Both the position numbers and the translations under genes were made by a program. The notes below the pieces were generated by a model. The model made no database searches. It was not told where the DNA came from and saw nothing but the letters and a program-made list of their open reading frames with translations. From Burkholderiales bacterium (lineage in GTDB: Bacteria > Pseudomonadota > Gammaproteobacteria > Burkholderiales > SG8-41), in the NCBI GenBank assembly GCA_020854035.1, contig JADZGE010000087.1:62001-126000 (forward strand): a DNA stretch of 64,000 nucleotides, written 5' to 3'. Positions 9,104 to 16,950 of this stretch are shown here, piece after piece (within the stretch, counting starts at the first letter, position 1; the number at the start of each line of letters is the position of its first letter).

Positions 9104-10825
9104 ATGTCCCGCAACCGCCTGTCCATCATGGGAACCCGGCACGTCGTCTCGGCCGGGCACTATCTCGCCGCGCATGCCGGCTTCCAGGTGCTCGAGGCGG
9201 GCGGCAACGCGATCGACGCCGGGGTCGCCGCCGGCATCGCCATCGGCGTCCTGCAGACCGACAAGGTGAACTTCGCCGGCGTGGCGCCCCAGATCGTCTA
9301 CACCGCGAAGAACCGCAAGGTGACCTCGATCGACGGACTCGGCGTGTGGCCGAAGGCGATCACGCCGGATTACTTCGAGAAGCGCCACGGCGGCAGGATC
9401 CCCCCGGGCGTCGAGCGCTGCGTGGTGCCCGCCGCGCCGGATGCGTGGCTCACGGCGCTCGAGCACTTCGGCACCATGAGTTTTGGCGACGTGGCGGCGA
9501 GCGCGATCCGCTTCGCGCGCGAGGGCTTCCCGATGCACCCGATGATGGCGGCGTTCATCCGGAAGAACGAGGCGAACTACCGGCGCTGGCCCGGCAGTCG
9601 CAAGGTGTTCCTGCCGAAGGGGCGGGCGCCGGAGGTGGGGGAGGTCTTCCGCCAGCCCGATCTCGCGAAAACCCTGCAGTACATGGCCGACGAGGAGAAG
9701 CGGGCGGCGCGCAGGAAGGGACGCAGGGCCGGTCTCGGCGCCGCGCGCGACGCCTTCTACAAGGGCGACATCGCGCGCGCGGTGACGAAGTACATCGAGA
9801 AAGAGGGCGGGCCGATGCGCTTCGAGGATTTCGCGCAATACCGCGTGCGCTTCGAGCCCACCGTGCGCTCCCGCTTCGAGGACATCGAACTCCACGCCTG
9901 CGGCCCGTGGTCGCAGGGACCGGTGCTGCCCATGGCGCTCAACATCCTGAAGGGCTGCAACCTGAAGGCGATGGGCCACAACTCGCCGCAGTACGTGCAC
10001 GTCGTGACGGAAGCCCTCAAGCTCGCCTACGCCGATCGCCACCATCACTTCGGCGACCCGCGTTTCGTCAAGATCCCGATGAAGGGATTGCTCTCCGAAC
10101 GCTACGCGCAGCACCGCCGCTCGCTGATCAGCCTCGAGAAGGCGTGGGCCGGGATGCCGCCCGCGGGCGATCCCGACACGCTCGCCCGGATCGAGCAGCG
10201 CTGCGTGCCGGCGCCGCAGCCGGACGAGGCGCCCGGGCCGGGGGACACTTCGTACCTCTGCGTGATCGACGGCGAGGGCAACGCGTTCTCCTGCACGCCG
10301 AGCGACGGTTCGGACAAGACGCCGATCATTCCCGGCGTGGGTATCCTCTGTTCCGGGCGCGGCACCCAGTCCTGGTCGGATTCCTCGCATCCGAGCTCGG
10401 TCGCGCCGGGCAAGCGGCCGCGGCTGACGCCCAACCCGGCGATGGCCTTCCGGCACGGGCGCGTCCACATGCCGTTCGGCACGCCGGGCGGCGACGTGCA
10501 GTGCCAGGCGATGCTGCAGGTGTTCCTCAACATCAACGTTTTCGGCATGCCGGCCCAGGCGGCGGTCGAGGCGCCGCGATTCGCGGGCTACAGTTTCCCC
10601 GGCTCGTTCGAGCCGCACCCCTACTACCCGGGGCGGCTCCACATGGAGAAAAGCCTCTACGAGGATTTCGGCGAGGAACTGCGCGACATGGGTCACAAGG
10701 TGTACGAGTGGGACGAGGGCACCTGGCTCGCGGGCGCCGTGTGCACCATCGTGAACGACCACGAGAACGGGGTGCTGCACGGCGGGGCCGATCCCCGGCG
10801 CCCGGCGTACGTGCTGGGCTGGTAG
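9104..10825 (+). CDS. Atypical gamma-glutamyltransferase family protein
   Basis: 573 residues, divergent from the Bug-GGT pair. The fold is clearly GGT-like: LEAGGNAIDAGVAAGIA at residues 30-46, GPWSQGPVLPMALNILKG, and a likely self-cleavage site before T382 in GPGDTSYLCVID. It differs from standard GGTs in two ways. The usual GIGGGGF loop is replaced by VNFAGVAP (about 55-62), and a lysine/arginine-rich insert (EEKRAARRKGRRAG) sits near residue 200. Substrate range is probably not glutathione. No signal peptide is seen. A close second GGT on the opposite strand suggests two enzymes for related amides. Confidence 0.82.
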   Translation: MSRNRLSIMGTRHVVSAGHYLAAHAGFQVLEAGGNAIDAGVAAGIAIGVLQTDKVNFAGVAPQIVYTAKNRKVTSIDGLGVWPKAITPDYFEKRHGGRIPPGVERCVVPAAPDAWLTALEHFGTMSFGDVAASAIRFAREGFPMHPMMAAFIRKNEANYRRWPGSRKVFLPKGRAPEVGEVFRQPDLAKTLQYMADEEKRAARRKGRRAGLGAARDAFYKGDIARAVTKYIEKEGGPMRFEDFAQYRVRFEPTVRSRFEDIELHACGPWSQGPVLPMALNILKGCNLKAMGHNSPQYVHVVTEALKLAYADRHHHFGDPRFVKIPMKGLLSERYAQHRRSLISLEKAWAGMPPAGDPDTLARIEQRCVPAPQPDEAPGPGDTSYLCVIDGEGNAFSCTPSDGSDKTPIIPGVGILCSGRGTQSWSDSSHPSSVAPGKRPRLTPNPAMAFRHGRVHMPFGTPGGDVQCQAMLQVFLNINVFGMPAQAAVEAPRFAGYSFPGSFEPHPYYPGRLHMEKSLYEDFGEELRDMGHKVYEWDEGTWLAGAVCTIVNDHENGVLHGGADPRRPAYVLGW

Positions 10826-10832
10826 GACATGA

Positions 10833-10860
10833 ACCGCAGAGGCGCAGAGGCGCGCAGAAG
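10833..10860 (+). repeat. Short-period repeat, GCGCAGAGG words
   Basis: Three degenerate copies of a roughly 9-bp word (CGCAGAGG / CGCAGAGG / CGCGCAGAAG) begin eight bases after the second GGT stop. This is the first arm of the repeats flanking the nuclease gene at 11249-12058. Confidence 0.6.
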
Positions 10861-10875
10861 TGGCGGAAGGAAGCC

Positions 10876-10901
10876 GCCGATGCACGCCGATGCACGCCGA
10901 C
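10876..10901 (+). repeat. Short-period repeat, CGCCGATGCA words
   Basis: A 10-bp unit CGCCGATGCA is repeated 2.6 times without error. Its reverse complement, built from TCGGCGTG(C/T)A words, reappears at 12087-12125 on the other side of the nuclease gene, so the two arms face each other. Confidence 0.7.
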
Positions 10902-10928
10902 AGATTCGAGTGGAACGGAGAGGGTGAC

Positions 10929-11177
10929 GTGAAGGCGGACATGGTCAGGGGAGAAGGTGCGGCGAAGACGAAGCGGGCCCGGCCGGCGTCGCAACAGCGC
11001 GGCAAGGGGAAGGCAGCGGTATCGACGTCGGCAAAGGACCGCGACAGACGTTTCGGCGCTCCCCGCGACGAACCGCGCGCCGGGAAAGGCAAGGCCGGTC
11101 GCGAGGACATCCGCAAGGAAGCGCGGCGGGTGAACGTGCCGCGGCAGTCCCGCCGGCCGGGGGAACGAAGCAGGTGA
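10929..11177 (+). CDS. Possible small lysine/arginine-rich protein (doubtful)
   Basis: A GTG at 10929 preceded by GGAGAGGG could start an 82-residue, very basic protein (many K/R, no hydrophobic core), which would be disordered and perhaps nucleic-acid binding. It lies between the left repeat arms and the nuclease gene, within the 423-bp stretch 10826-11248 that has no other gene. A competing minus-strand frame is equally open, and I recognise no homologue. It may be chance. Confidence 0.25.
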   Translation: MKADMVRGEGAAKTKRARPASQQRGKGKAAVSTSAKDRDRRFGAPRDEPRAGKGKAGREDIRKEARRVNVPRQSRRPGERSR

Positions 11178-11185
11178 GACGGGAA

Positions 11186-11214
11186 TTTAGCCACGAATAA
11201 ACGCGGATAGAAGC
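11186..11214 (+). repeat. Short-period repeat, AATAAACGCGGATA word
   Basis: The segment TTAGCCACGAATAAACGCGG followed by ATAGAAGC belongs to a second word family. Its reverse-complement counterpart (CTTATCC-like, read as GATAAACGTGGATAAC) lies at 12146-12186. Together with the CGCCGATGCA arms this gives two different words facing each other across the nuclease gene. Confidence 0.6.
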
Positions 11215-11248
11215 AACGGCGCGAGCTGCCGTTACGCATCCAGGAATC

Positions 11249-12058
11249 ATGCACGAGTTCGACCAGCAGGACGAGCAATCGGCGATGACCGGCGACATTC
11301 GTCGCCTTGCGACCGAGCTCGGCCGAACACCTACGATTACGGAGTTCAAGCGTCAGCGACGCACTACCGCGTTTTCGTATGATCAGATTCTCCGAGCCTT
11401 CGGAAATTGGACTAATGCGGTCGAGGCGGCTGGTCTGGCACCAAATCCAATCGGCGAGCCACCCAGCAACAAGCTTGACCGCCAAGCCCTTGTCGATGAG
11501 TTCGTTCGGGTAGCGAATAAGCTCGGTCGCATTCCTTCGCATCCGTTGTTCTCGGCGAACTCAAGGATGTCCCGTTCTCCGTTTCAAAGAGCTCTTGGGT
11601 CTTGGCGCGAAGCGGTGGATGCGATAACCCAGGGGGCCGCAGGGCGGTTCACGTTTCCAATCGAGAAAACAGCAAGAAACAGCAAGGAGAAACCCAGCGT
11701 CGAGCCAAGAAGACTAGGACTCAGTATCCCGCTCTTGTATGTTCCGCGGAATGAAACCGAAACGTTGGTCTTGTTTGCGCTCCTCGCACCAAGACTTGGC
11801 TACGAGATCCAGTCGGCTCAGATTGAATTTCCCGACCTTACTTTGCGAAATGGCACAGAGGTCATTCCGACGGAAGTCGAATTCCTGAGTTCTACGTATC
11901 TTGCCCATGGCCATCCGATAGATGCCTCTGTCCTTTGTGTGTGTTGGCGTAAGGACATGGACGTTCCTGGACTGCGCGGGATCTTGTCGCTCGAAGCAGC
12001 GGTGAGGTCGATGCCTAGTAATGCCTTGCAGCGGACACCTGCGAGTGGACGCCGCTGA
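11249..12058 (+). CDS. Putative nuclease: two HNH-associated HTH repeats plus PD-(D/E)xK-like domain
   Basis: 269 residues, ATG preceded by AGGAA. Residues 13-63 and 79-127 are two copies of the 'homing-endonuclease-associated repeat' pattern: LGRTPTITEF...FGNWTNAVEAAGL and LGRIPSHPLF...LGSWREAVDAI. These are DNA-binding HTH modules. Residues 170-245 look like a small restriction-endonuclease fold: FPDLTL (D196), TEVEF (E209, E211) and AHGHPIDASVLCVCW. No lysine stands at the usual ExK site, so the active site is uncertain. Base composition is visibly lower in GC and codon use less biased than the neighbours, which suggests transfer. The tail (SNALQRTPASGRR) overlaps a 6-bp stem (12029-12034 with 12052-12057). 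Repeats in opposite orientation flank the gene. Confidence 0.6.
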   Translation: MHEFDQQDEQSAMTGDIRRLATELGRTPTITEFKRQRRTTAFSYDQILRAFGNWTNAVEAAGLAPNPIGEPPSNKLDRQALVDEFVRVANKLGRIPSHPLFSANSRMSRSPFQRALGSWREAVDAITQGAAGRFTFPIEKTARNSKEKPSVEPRRLGLSIPLLYVPRNETETLVLFALLAPRLGYEIQSAQIEFPDLTLRNGTEVIPTEVEFLSSTYLAHGHPIDASVLCVCWRKDMDVPGLRGILSLEAAVRSMPSNALQRTPASGRR

Positions 12059-12086
12059 ACGCGCTCGATAGGATTTTCCCGATCCT

Positions 12087-12125
12087 TCGGCGTGATCGGC
12101 GTGTATCGGCGTTCATCGGCGGCTG
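12087..12125 (-). repeat. Short-period repeat, inverted arm of CGCCGATGCA words
   Basis: Four degenerate 9-11 bp words read TCGGCGTGA / TCGGCGTGTA / TCGGCGTTCA / TCGGCGGCTG on the plus strand. This is the reverse complement of the array at 10876-10901. The array also forms the first codons of the open frame of the amidase gene. Confidence 0.7.
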
Positions 12126-12862
12126 AGCTTCCTGCTTCGGCTTGGCCGTTATCCACGTTTATCTTCGTTCATCTGCGGCTGATTCCGGTTCTCGCGGCTC
12201 TGCTCGCGCCGACTGCCTTTGGCGCGAGCGTCGCCATCGACGTCGGGCACTATCTCGCGAAGCCGGGTGTGATGAGCGCCCGCGGCGTCCCGGAATTCGA
12301 GTACAACCTCCGGCTCGCGCGCGATATTTCCGAATCGCTTCGGAGCGCGGGGCACCACGTCTCCCTGATCGGTGACGATGGCAAGGCGGCGGATCTCGCT
12401 GCCCGCGCGCGGCGCGCGAGCGGCATGGACCTCTTCATTTCCGTCCACCACGATTCGGTTCAGCCGCGCTTTCTTTCGGCCTGGGAGCACGAAGGGGCGG
12501 CCCGCTCGTACGCGGGCGAGCGCTTTGCGGGGTTCTCGCTGTTCGTCTCCCGATCGAATCCCCGCCTCGCCGCGAGCCTGAAGTGCGCCTCGGCGATCGG
12601 TGCCGCGCTGCGCCGGGCGGGGTTCAAGCCGTCCCGCTATCACGCCGACCCGCTCCTCGGGGAGAACCGGCCGTTCGCGGACGAGGCGAACGGCGTGCAC
12701 TACTTCGACAATCTCGCGGTCCTGAAGAGCGCCACCGTGCCGGCGCTCCTCCTCGAAGCAGGGGTGATCGTCAACCGCGACGAGGAAATGCGCCTGCGCG
12801 AGCCCGCGGCACGGCAGCGCATCGCCGGGAGTATCGTCTCGGCCGTCGACAGCTGTCTATAA
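12092..12862 (+). CDS. N-acetylmuramoyl-L-alanine amidase (Amidase_3)
   Basis: Up to 256 residues. It hydrolyses the amide between MurNAc and L-Ala in peptidoglycan, in the periplasm. Zinc ligands of the Amidase_3 fold are visible: H in AIDVGHYLAKPG, E in PEFEYNLRLAR and H in ISVHHDS. The catalytic glutamate is in LLLEAGVIVN. A hydrophobic signal-like segment (LIPVLAALLAPTAFGA) precedes the domain. The start is unclear: the only in-frame GTG codons (12092, 12101) lie inside the repeat array, and no ATG or TTG falls between them and the signal peptide. The repeat may have replaced the native 5' end, giving an extended N-terminus or poor expression. The downstream gene starts 55 bp later. Confidence 0.8.
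   Translation: MIGVYRRSSAAELPASAWPLSTFIFVHLRLIPVLAALLAPTAFGASVAIDVGHYLAKPGVMSARGVPEFEYNLRLARDISESLRSAGHHVSLIGDDGKAADLAARARRASGMDLFISVHHDSVQPRFLSAWEHEGAARSYAGERFAGFSLFVSRSNPRLAASLKCASAIGAALRRAGFKPSRYHADPLLGENRPFADEANGVHYFDNLAVLKSATVPALLLEAGVIVNRDEEMRLREPAARQRIAGSIVSAVDSCL
12146..12186 (-). repeat. Short-period repeat, inverted arm of AATAAACGCGGATA word
   Basis: On the minus strand this reads as AGATGAACGAAGATAAACGT then GGATAACGGCC, a relative of 11186-11214 in opposite orientation. It runs into the sequence encoding the amidase signal peptide. Confidence 0.55.
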
Positions 12863-12917
12863 TGATCCGCATCATTCGTCGTTTCAGGTGTGAGTCCGTG
12901 GCCGCATTGGAGCCGGC

Positions 12918-14015
12918 TTGGCCGCGATAGCAGCGCACGACGGAAAGCTCCCGGATCCCCGGCGTTACGGGACGGGCGAATCGCATCCGCTCGTCGGTCT
13001 CGCGGCGGCCGGCCCCGAGGGCGCGCCGCGGCTCGTCGGAGCGCTGCGCGAGATGCTCCTGCGCGGGGCCGACGGGGAGGCGCGGCGGGCGCTCGCCGCG
13101 GCGCCGGATCGCGCGACCCACGCGCGCCTGTGGCATGCGCTTTGCGCGGCGAGCGAGGGCGCGGGTGCGAGCGGCGAGTCCGTCGTCGCCACGGTCTACG
13201 CGCTGCCCCTCGTGATCGTCACCGGCGCGCGCGGGCGGGCGGTGCTTCCGGGAACCGCCGGCGACGCCGGGGCGCTCCTCGCCGTGCTCGAGCGCGCCGG
13301 CGCGCTCGGCGCCAGCCGCAACGCGGGACTGGGAAACGCGCTCGTCGCGCTCGATGCGCTCGAAGCGCTCGCCGCGAGTTCGGTGCTCGCATGGCGCTCG
13401 TCGGGCGGTGCGGGTGAGGGCCGCGACGCGCCGCCGCCGGCGGCGATTGCCGTGCGGCCGGGCGAGGAAGTGCACCTGCGCTTTCTCCTCGGGGCCGCCG
13501 TCACAGCCGCCGCCGCGCCGTCGCTGCTGGAGACGGCTTCGCACGTCGGCGCGTGGGGACTTGCGTTCGGCAGCGAACTGCGCCGGCAGCTGGCGGCGCC
13601 CGGTGTCGAACTGCTGGTGCTGGCGCGCCCGCCCCGGGGGATACTGCGCGCCACCTACGAAGGACGGCGCGCCCAGCTGGGGGTTGCGCTCGATCTCTTT
13701 CTCAGCAACGCGATCCGGCGCGCCCGCGCCGCGGCCGGAGAGCCCGCACTCGTCGTGTCGATCCACGAACCCGAGGCGGGCGCGGCCGAGCTGAGGGTGA
13801 GCGTGAGCGCGGCGCTCGACGAGACGCTGCTGGAGGGTTACCGATGGCCGCTGCACCCGCTCGACGACCCCAACGAGATCGCGGACTCGGTGCGCCGCTT
13901 CGCGGCCGAGTGCCGCTTGCACGATGTGCGCGTGGCCGGCACGGTGCTGCCGGACCGCGGCCCGGGCGCCGCGGCGTTCGTGCGCGCCGCGGCCCTGCCG
14001 CCGCTCGCGCATTGA
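12918..14015 (+). CDS. Conserved-looking protein of unknown function
   Basis: 365 residues from a TTG at 12918, alanine-rich and with strong GC3 bias, so it is very likely a real gene. I do not recognise the family. It has no signal peptide or clear membrane span. The N-terminal third is helical (GAPRLVGALREMLLRG). The middle contains alternating strand-like segments (VATVYALPLVIVTGARGRAVLPG, described here as residues 75-98) and the end has PHPLDDP-like turns. A downstream start is possible. It ends 37 bp before the alpha/beta hydrolase and may be cotranscribed with it. Confidence 0.55.
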   Translation: MAAIAAHDGKLPDPRRYGTGESHPLVGLAAAGPEGAPRLVGALREMLLRGADGEARRALAAAPDRATHARLWHALCAASEGAGASGESVVATVYALPLVIVTGARGRAVLPGTAGDAGALLAVLERAGALGASRNAGLGNALVALDALEALAASSVLAWRSSGGAGEGRDAPPPAAIAVRPGEEVHLRFLLGAAVTAAAAPSLLETASHVGAWGLAFGSELRRQLAAPGVELLVLARPPRGILRATYEGRRAQLGVALDLFLSNAIRRARAAAGEPALVVSIHEPEAGAAELRVSVSAALDETLLEGYRWPLHPLDDPNEIADSVRRFAAECRLHDVRVAGTVLPDRGPGAAAFVRAAALPPLAH

Positions 14016-14052
14016 GCGCGGCCGGGCGGGGCGCAACCGCCTGATCCGGCGC

Positions 14053-14889
14053 ATGCGGCCGCTCAGCATGCTGTGGAGCCTCGTCGTTTCCGTCGCGCTC
14101 GCCTACGCGGCGATCGTGGCGCTCGCCGTCACGTTCCAGTCGCGTCTCATCTACTTCCCCGGAATCGGGCGCGAAATGGCCGCGACGCCGCGGGCGTACG
14201 GCCTCGACTTCGAGGCGGTGACGATCGCGACGGAGGACGGCGAGCGGCTCCATGCATGGTGGGTACCGGCGGAGCATGCGCGCGGCACGGTCCTCTTCTT
14301 CCACGGCAATGCCGGCAACATCTCGCACCGGCTGGAGTACCTCGAGATGTTTCACCGGCTGCGCTACTCGACGCTGATCGTGGACTATCGCGGCTACGGC
14401 CTGAGCACCGGCGCGCCCTCCGAGACCGGTACCTACCGGGACGCGGCCGCGGCGTGGGAGTACCTGCGCCACGGGCGCGCCGCGCGTCCCGGAGACATCG
14501 TGATCATGGGAGAGTCGCTGGGCGGCGCGGTGGCGGCCTGGCTCGCGGCCCGGGAGCGCCCGCGCGCCGTGATACTCGCCTCGACCTTCACATCGGTGCC
14601 GGACCTCGGCGCGGAGCTCTATCCTTTCCTCCCGGTGCGTCTCGTGAGCCGCTTCCGCTACGACACCATCGAAGCGGTGCGCTCGATCCGCGCCCCGATA
14701 CTGATCGCGCATAGCCCGGAGGACGACATCGTTCCCTACCGGCACGGCCGCGCGCTCCACGCGGCGGCGGCCGAGCCGAAGGCGTTTCTGGAATTGTCCG
14801 GCGGACACAACGACGGCTTCGTCTTCATGCGCCGGGCGTGGGTCGAGGCGACGGGCGCGTTTCTGGAACGGGCGGCGGCCGGCCGGTGA
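14053..14889 (+). CDS. Membrane-anchored alpha/beta hydrolase
   Basis: 278 residues. An N-terminal helix (residues 5-28) anchors the protein, and the rest is an alpha/beta hydrolase of the BEM46/YfhR type. The oxyanion region is FFHGNAGNISHR, the nucleophile elbow is GESLGG, the acid is in HSPEDDIVPY and the catalytic histidine is in SGGHNDGF. The family includes peptidases and esterases of unclear substrate. A second ATG five codons later is an alternative start. It converges on the REC-domain gene with a 19-bp gap. Confidence 0.85.
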   Translation: MRPLSMLWSLVVSVALAYAAIVALAVTFQSRLIYFPGIGREMAATPRAYGLDFEAVTIATEDGERLHAWWVPAEHARGTVLFFHGNAGNISHRLEYLEMFHRLRYSTLIVDYRGYGLSTGAPSETGTYRDAAAAWEYLRHGRAARPGDIVIMGESLGGAVAAWLAARERPRAVILASTFTSVPDLGAELYPFLPVRLVSRFRYDTIEAVRSIRAPILIAHSPEDDIVPYRHGRALHAAAAEPKAFLELSGGHNDGFVFMRRAWVEATGAFLERAAAGR

Positions 14890-14908
14890 TCCGCGGCCGG
14901 GATGACGC

Positions 14909-15688
14909 CTACGCCAGCCCGAGCACCGCTTTCACGCTCTCGAGCAGCGTCTCGGGCTTGAACGGCTTGGTGAGGTAACCGCTGGCGCCGTAAGCGAGCG
15001 CGGCGACGATGTCGTCGTGCTCGACCTTGGAGGTCATGACGATCACCGGCACATCCCTGTAGACGGGGTGCGCCCGCAGCCGTCCGAGAAGTTCGAGCCC
15101 GATCACGTCCGGGAGCGCCACGTCCATGGCGATCGCATCGACCGGGGGCGGGGTGTTGAGCTCGGCGATGATGTCCTGGCGTCTCGCGGCGGTACGCGTG
15201 TCGAAACCCGCCACGAGCAGCGCGCGCGCCACCAGCATCGTGTTGTTCTCGTCCGGATCGACGACGAGAACGGAGTGCTTGTCCCCGGAATGCGGGGGGA
15301 TGCGCTTTGCCGAGCGGTTCACGATCTTCACGAAGTAGCCGGCCTGCTGCAGGGTGCGCATGCCGCGTATCGTCGCGCGCTCCGCCTCGCGCTTCTGCAT
15401 CATCGTGGGCTCGACCACGGCACGGTTGAAAAAGCGCGTGATGTCGAGGTCGGAGGCGGTGAGGTCGGAGTAAACCGCCTCCAGCATGCCCCGCGCGACG
15501 AGTTTCTGGAGCACGTCGCGCAGCTTGCCCTCCACCACCTGCGGCACCGTCGTCCAGATCTCTTCGAAACTCGCTCCCTCGCCGACCGTGTTGAGCAGCG
15601 CCCGTACCGTTGCGCTCAGGCGGCTTGCCTTGGCCGACATTTCGGCGCGGCCCCGGTCGGTGAGCTTGTAGACGAGATTGCTGGGCAT
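14909..15688 (-). CDS. Response-regulator receiver protein with N-terminal winged-helix-like module
   Basis: 259 residues. The C-terminal half (about 138-259) is a CheY-like receiver with all key residues: acidic pair D144/D146, phospho-acceptor D189 (AIAMDVALPD), T219 region (VIVMTS) and K241 (TKPFKP). The N-terminal 75 residues form a small helical module resembling a winged helix. It is homologous to the first 70 residues of the coiled-coil AsmA-like protein encoded at 19072-22428 (both follow the order K..G, LS..V, L..V.G, KL...L.KLVA.G). No histidine kinase gene is nearby and there is no separate output domain, so the N-terminal module may be the effector. Confidence 0.82.
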   Translation of the reverse strand: MPSNLVYKLTDRGRAEMSAKASRLSATVRALLNTVGEGASFEEIWTTVPQVVEGKLRDVLQKLVARGMLEAVYSDLTASDLDITRFFNRAVVEPTMMQKREAERATIRGMRTLQQAGYFVKIVNRSAKRIPPHSGDKHSVLVVDPDENNTMLVARALLVAGFDTRTAARRQDIIAELNTPPPVDAIAMDVALPDVIGLELLGRLRAHPVYRDVPVIVMTSKVEHDDIVAALAYGASGYLTKPFKPETLLESVKAVLGLA

Positions 15689-15713
15689 GGCTCGACTCTC
15701 GCTGATTGCGGGA

Positions 15714-16817
15714 TTATTGCACGAGGCCCGCCACGTGATCCGCGATGGCGAGCGAGGAGGTGAGCCCCGGTGATTCGATGCCGAAGAGGTTCACGAGACC
15801 CGGCACCCCGTGATCGCGCGGACCCTGGATCACGAAATCCGGCACGGGCTCGCCCGGGCCGTGGATTTTCGGGCGGATGCCGGTGTAGCCCGGCCGCAGC
15901 GCGCCGTCCCGGAGCCCGGGATAATAGCGGCGGATCGAATCGTAGAAGGCGGACTCGCGGGCGGCATCGAACCGGTAGTCGATCCGGTCGATCCAGTTGA
16001 AGTCGGGGCCGAACCGCGCCCGGCCGTCCAGATCGATGGTGACGTGGACGCCGAGCCAGTCCTGCCGGGCAACCGGGTAGACGAGGCGGCGAAACGGGCA
16101 GGGCCCCGCGAGCGTGTAGTAGTGTCCGATCGCGTAATGGGTCGGCGGCACCGCTTCCCGCCCGAGCCCCGCGAGCGAGCGCGCCACCTCCTGGGCCCGC
16201 AGCCCGGCCGCGTTGACCGCGATGCGGCAGGCGATCGTCATCGCCCCGGCGCCGCCCACCTCGAGCGTGATGTCTCCGGCGCCGACCCGGCCGGCGCACA
16301 CCGGGCTCGCGAGCGCCAGGGCGGCGCCGTGGCGCTGCGCGTCACCGAGGCAGGCGAGCATCAGCCCGTGACTGTCGATGATGCCGGTCGACGGCGAGAG
16401 GAAGCCCGCGACGCATCGCAACTCGGGCTCCAGCGCCGCGAGTTCGTCCGCGGCAAGCTCGCGCAGATCGTCGACTCCGTTCAACGCGCCCTGCTCGCGG
16501 TACCGGCGCAGCCCCGCGAGCTCGGTCGCATCGCAGGCGACGATCACCTTGCCGATGCGGCGATGGGCGATTTCGTGTTCCGCGCAGTAGCGATAGAGCG
16601 CCTGTCGCCCGGCGACACAGAGACGCGCCTTCAACGAGCCGGTCGGGTAGTAGATGCCGGCGTGGATCACTTCCGAGTTGCGCGAGCTCGCGTGCGTGCC
16701 GAAGGCGGTTTCGGCCTCGAGTATGACGACCTCCCGCCCCTCGAGGGCGAGACGCCGGGCGATCGCGAGTCCCACCACGCCCGCCCCGATCACGACGCAC
16801 TCGACTTTCTCCGTCAT
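15714..16817 (-). CDS. FAD-dependent oxidoreductase, L-2-hydroxyglutarate oxidase type
   Basis: 367 residues of the DAO fold. The N-terminal dinucleotide-binding motif is [16 protein letters not shown], followed by the LhgO-like signature [18 protein letters not shown] (the histidine is the likely flavin link or catalytic residue in this group). Later come a [10 protein letters not shown] segment and a C-terminal [18 protein letters not shown]. LhgO-type enzymes oxidise L-2-hydroxyglutarate and pass electrons to the quinone pool; other 2-hydroxyacids are possible. It lies 25 bp from the REC-domain gene on the same strand and upstream of it. Confidence 0.85.
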   Translation of the reverse strand: MTEKVECVVIGAGVVGLAIARRLALEGREVVILEAETAFGTHASSRNSEVIHAGIYYPTGSLKARLCVAGRQALYRYCAEHEIAHRRIGKVIVACDATELAGLRRYREQGALNGVDDLRELAADELAALEPELRCVAGFLSPSTGIIDSHGLMLACLGDAQRHGAALALASPVCAGRVGAGDITLEVGGAGAMTIACRIAVNAAGLRAQEVARSLAGLGREAVPPTHYAIGHYYTLAGPCPFRRLVYPVARQDWLGVHVTIDLDGRARFGPDFNWIDRIDYRFDAARESAFYDSIRRYYPGLRDGALRPGYTGIRPKIHGPGEPVPDFVIQGPRDHGVPGLVNLFGIESPGLTSSLAIADHVAGLVQ

Positions 16818-16950
16818 AATGCCGCCAGCCGCGCAAAGCGGGTAAGTGTAGCGCAGGAGCGCGCGCCGCCGGCGGGTTCGACGTTGCCACCCGGTCGCAA
16901 ACCGCGGCGATCAGCGCACGCCGGTCGCCGCCGTCACGTCGCGGAAATTC

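Noticed and set aside
7871..11542. Single 1223-residue minus-strand protein spanning the Bug receptor and the second GGT
   Set aside because: Only the last 326 residues are a protein (Bug receptor with own ribosome site); the rest is antisense to GGT and to the nuclease gene.
11249..12058. Integron gene cassette with attC at the 3' end
   Set aside because: The 3' stem (12029-12057) lacks the RYYYAAC/GTTRRRY core sites and no integrase is nearby.
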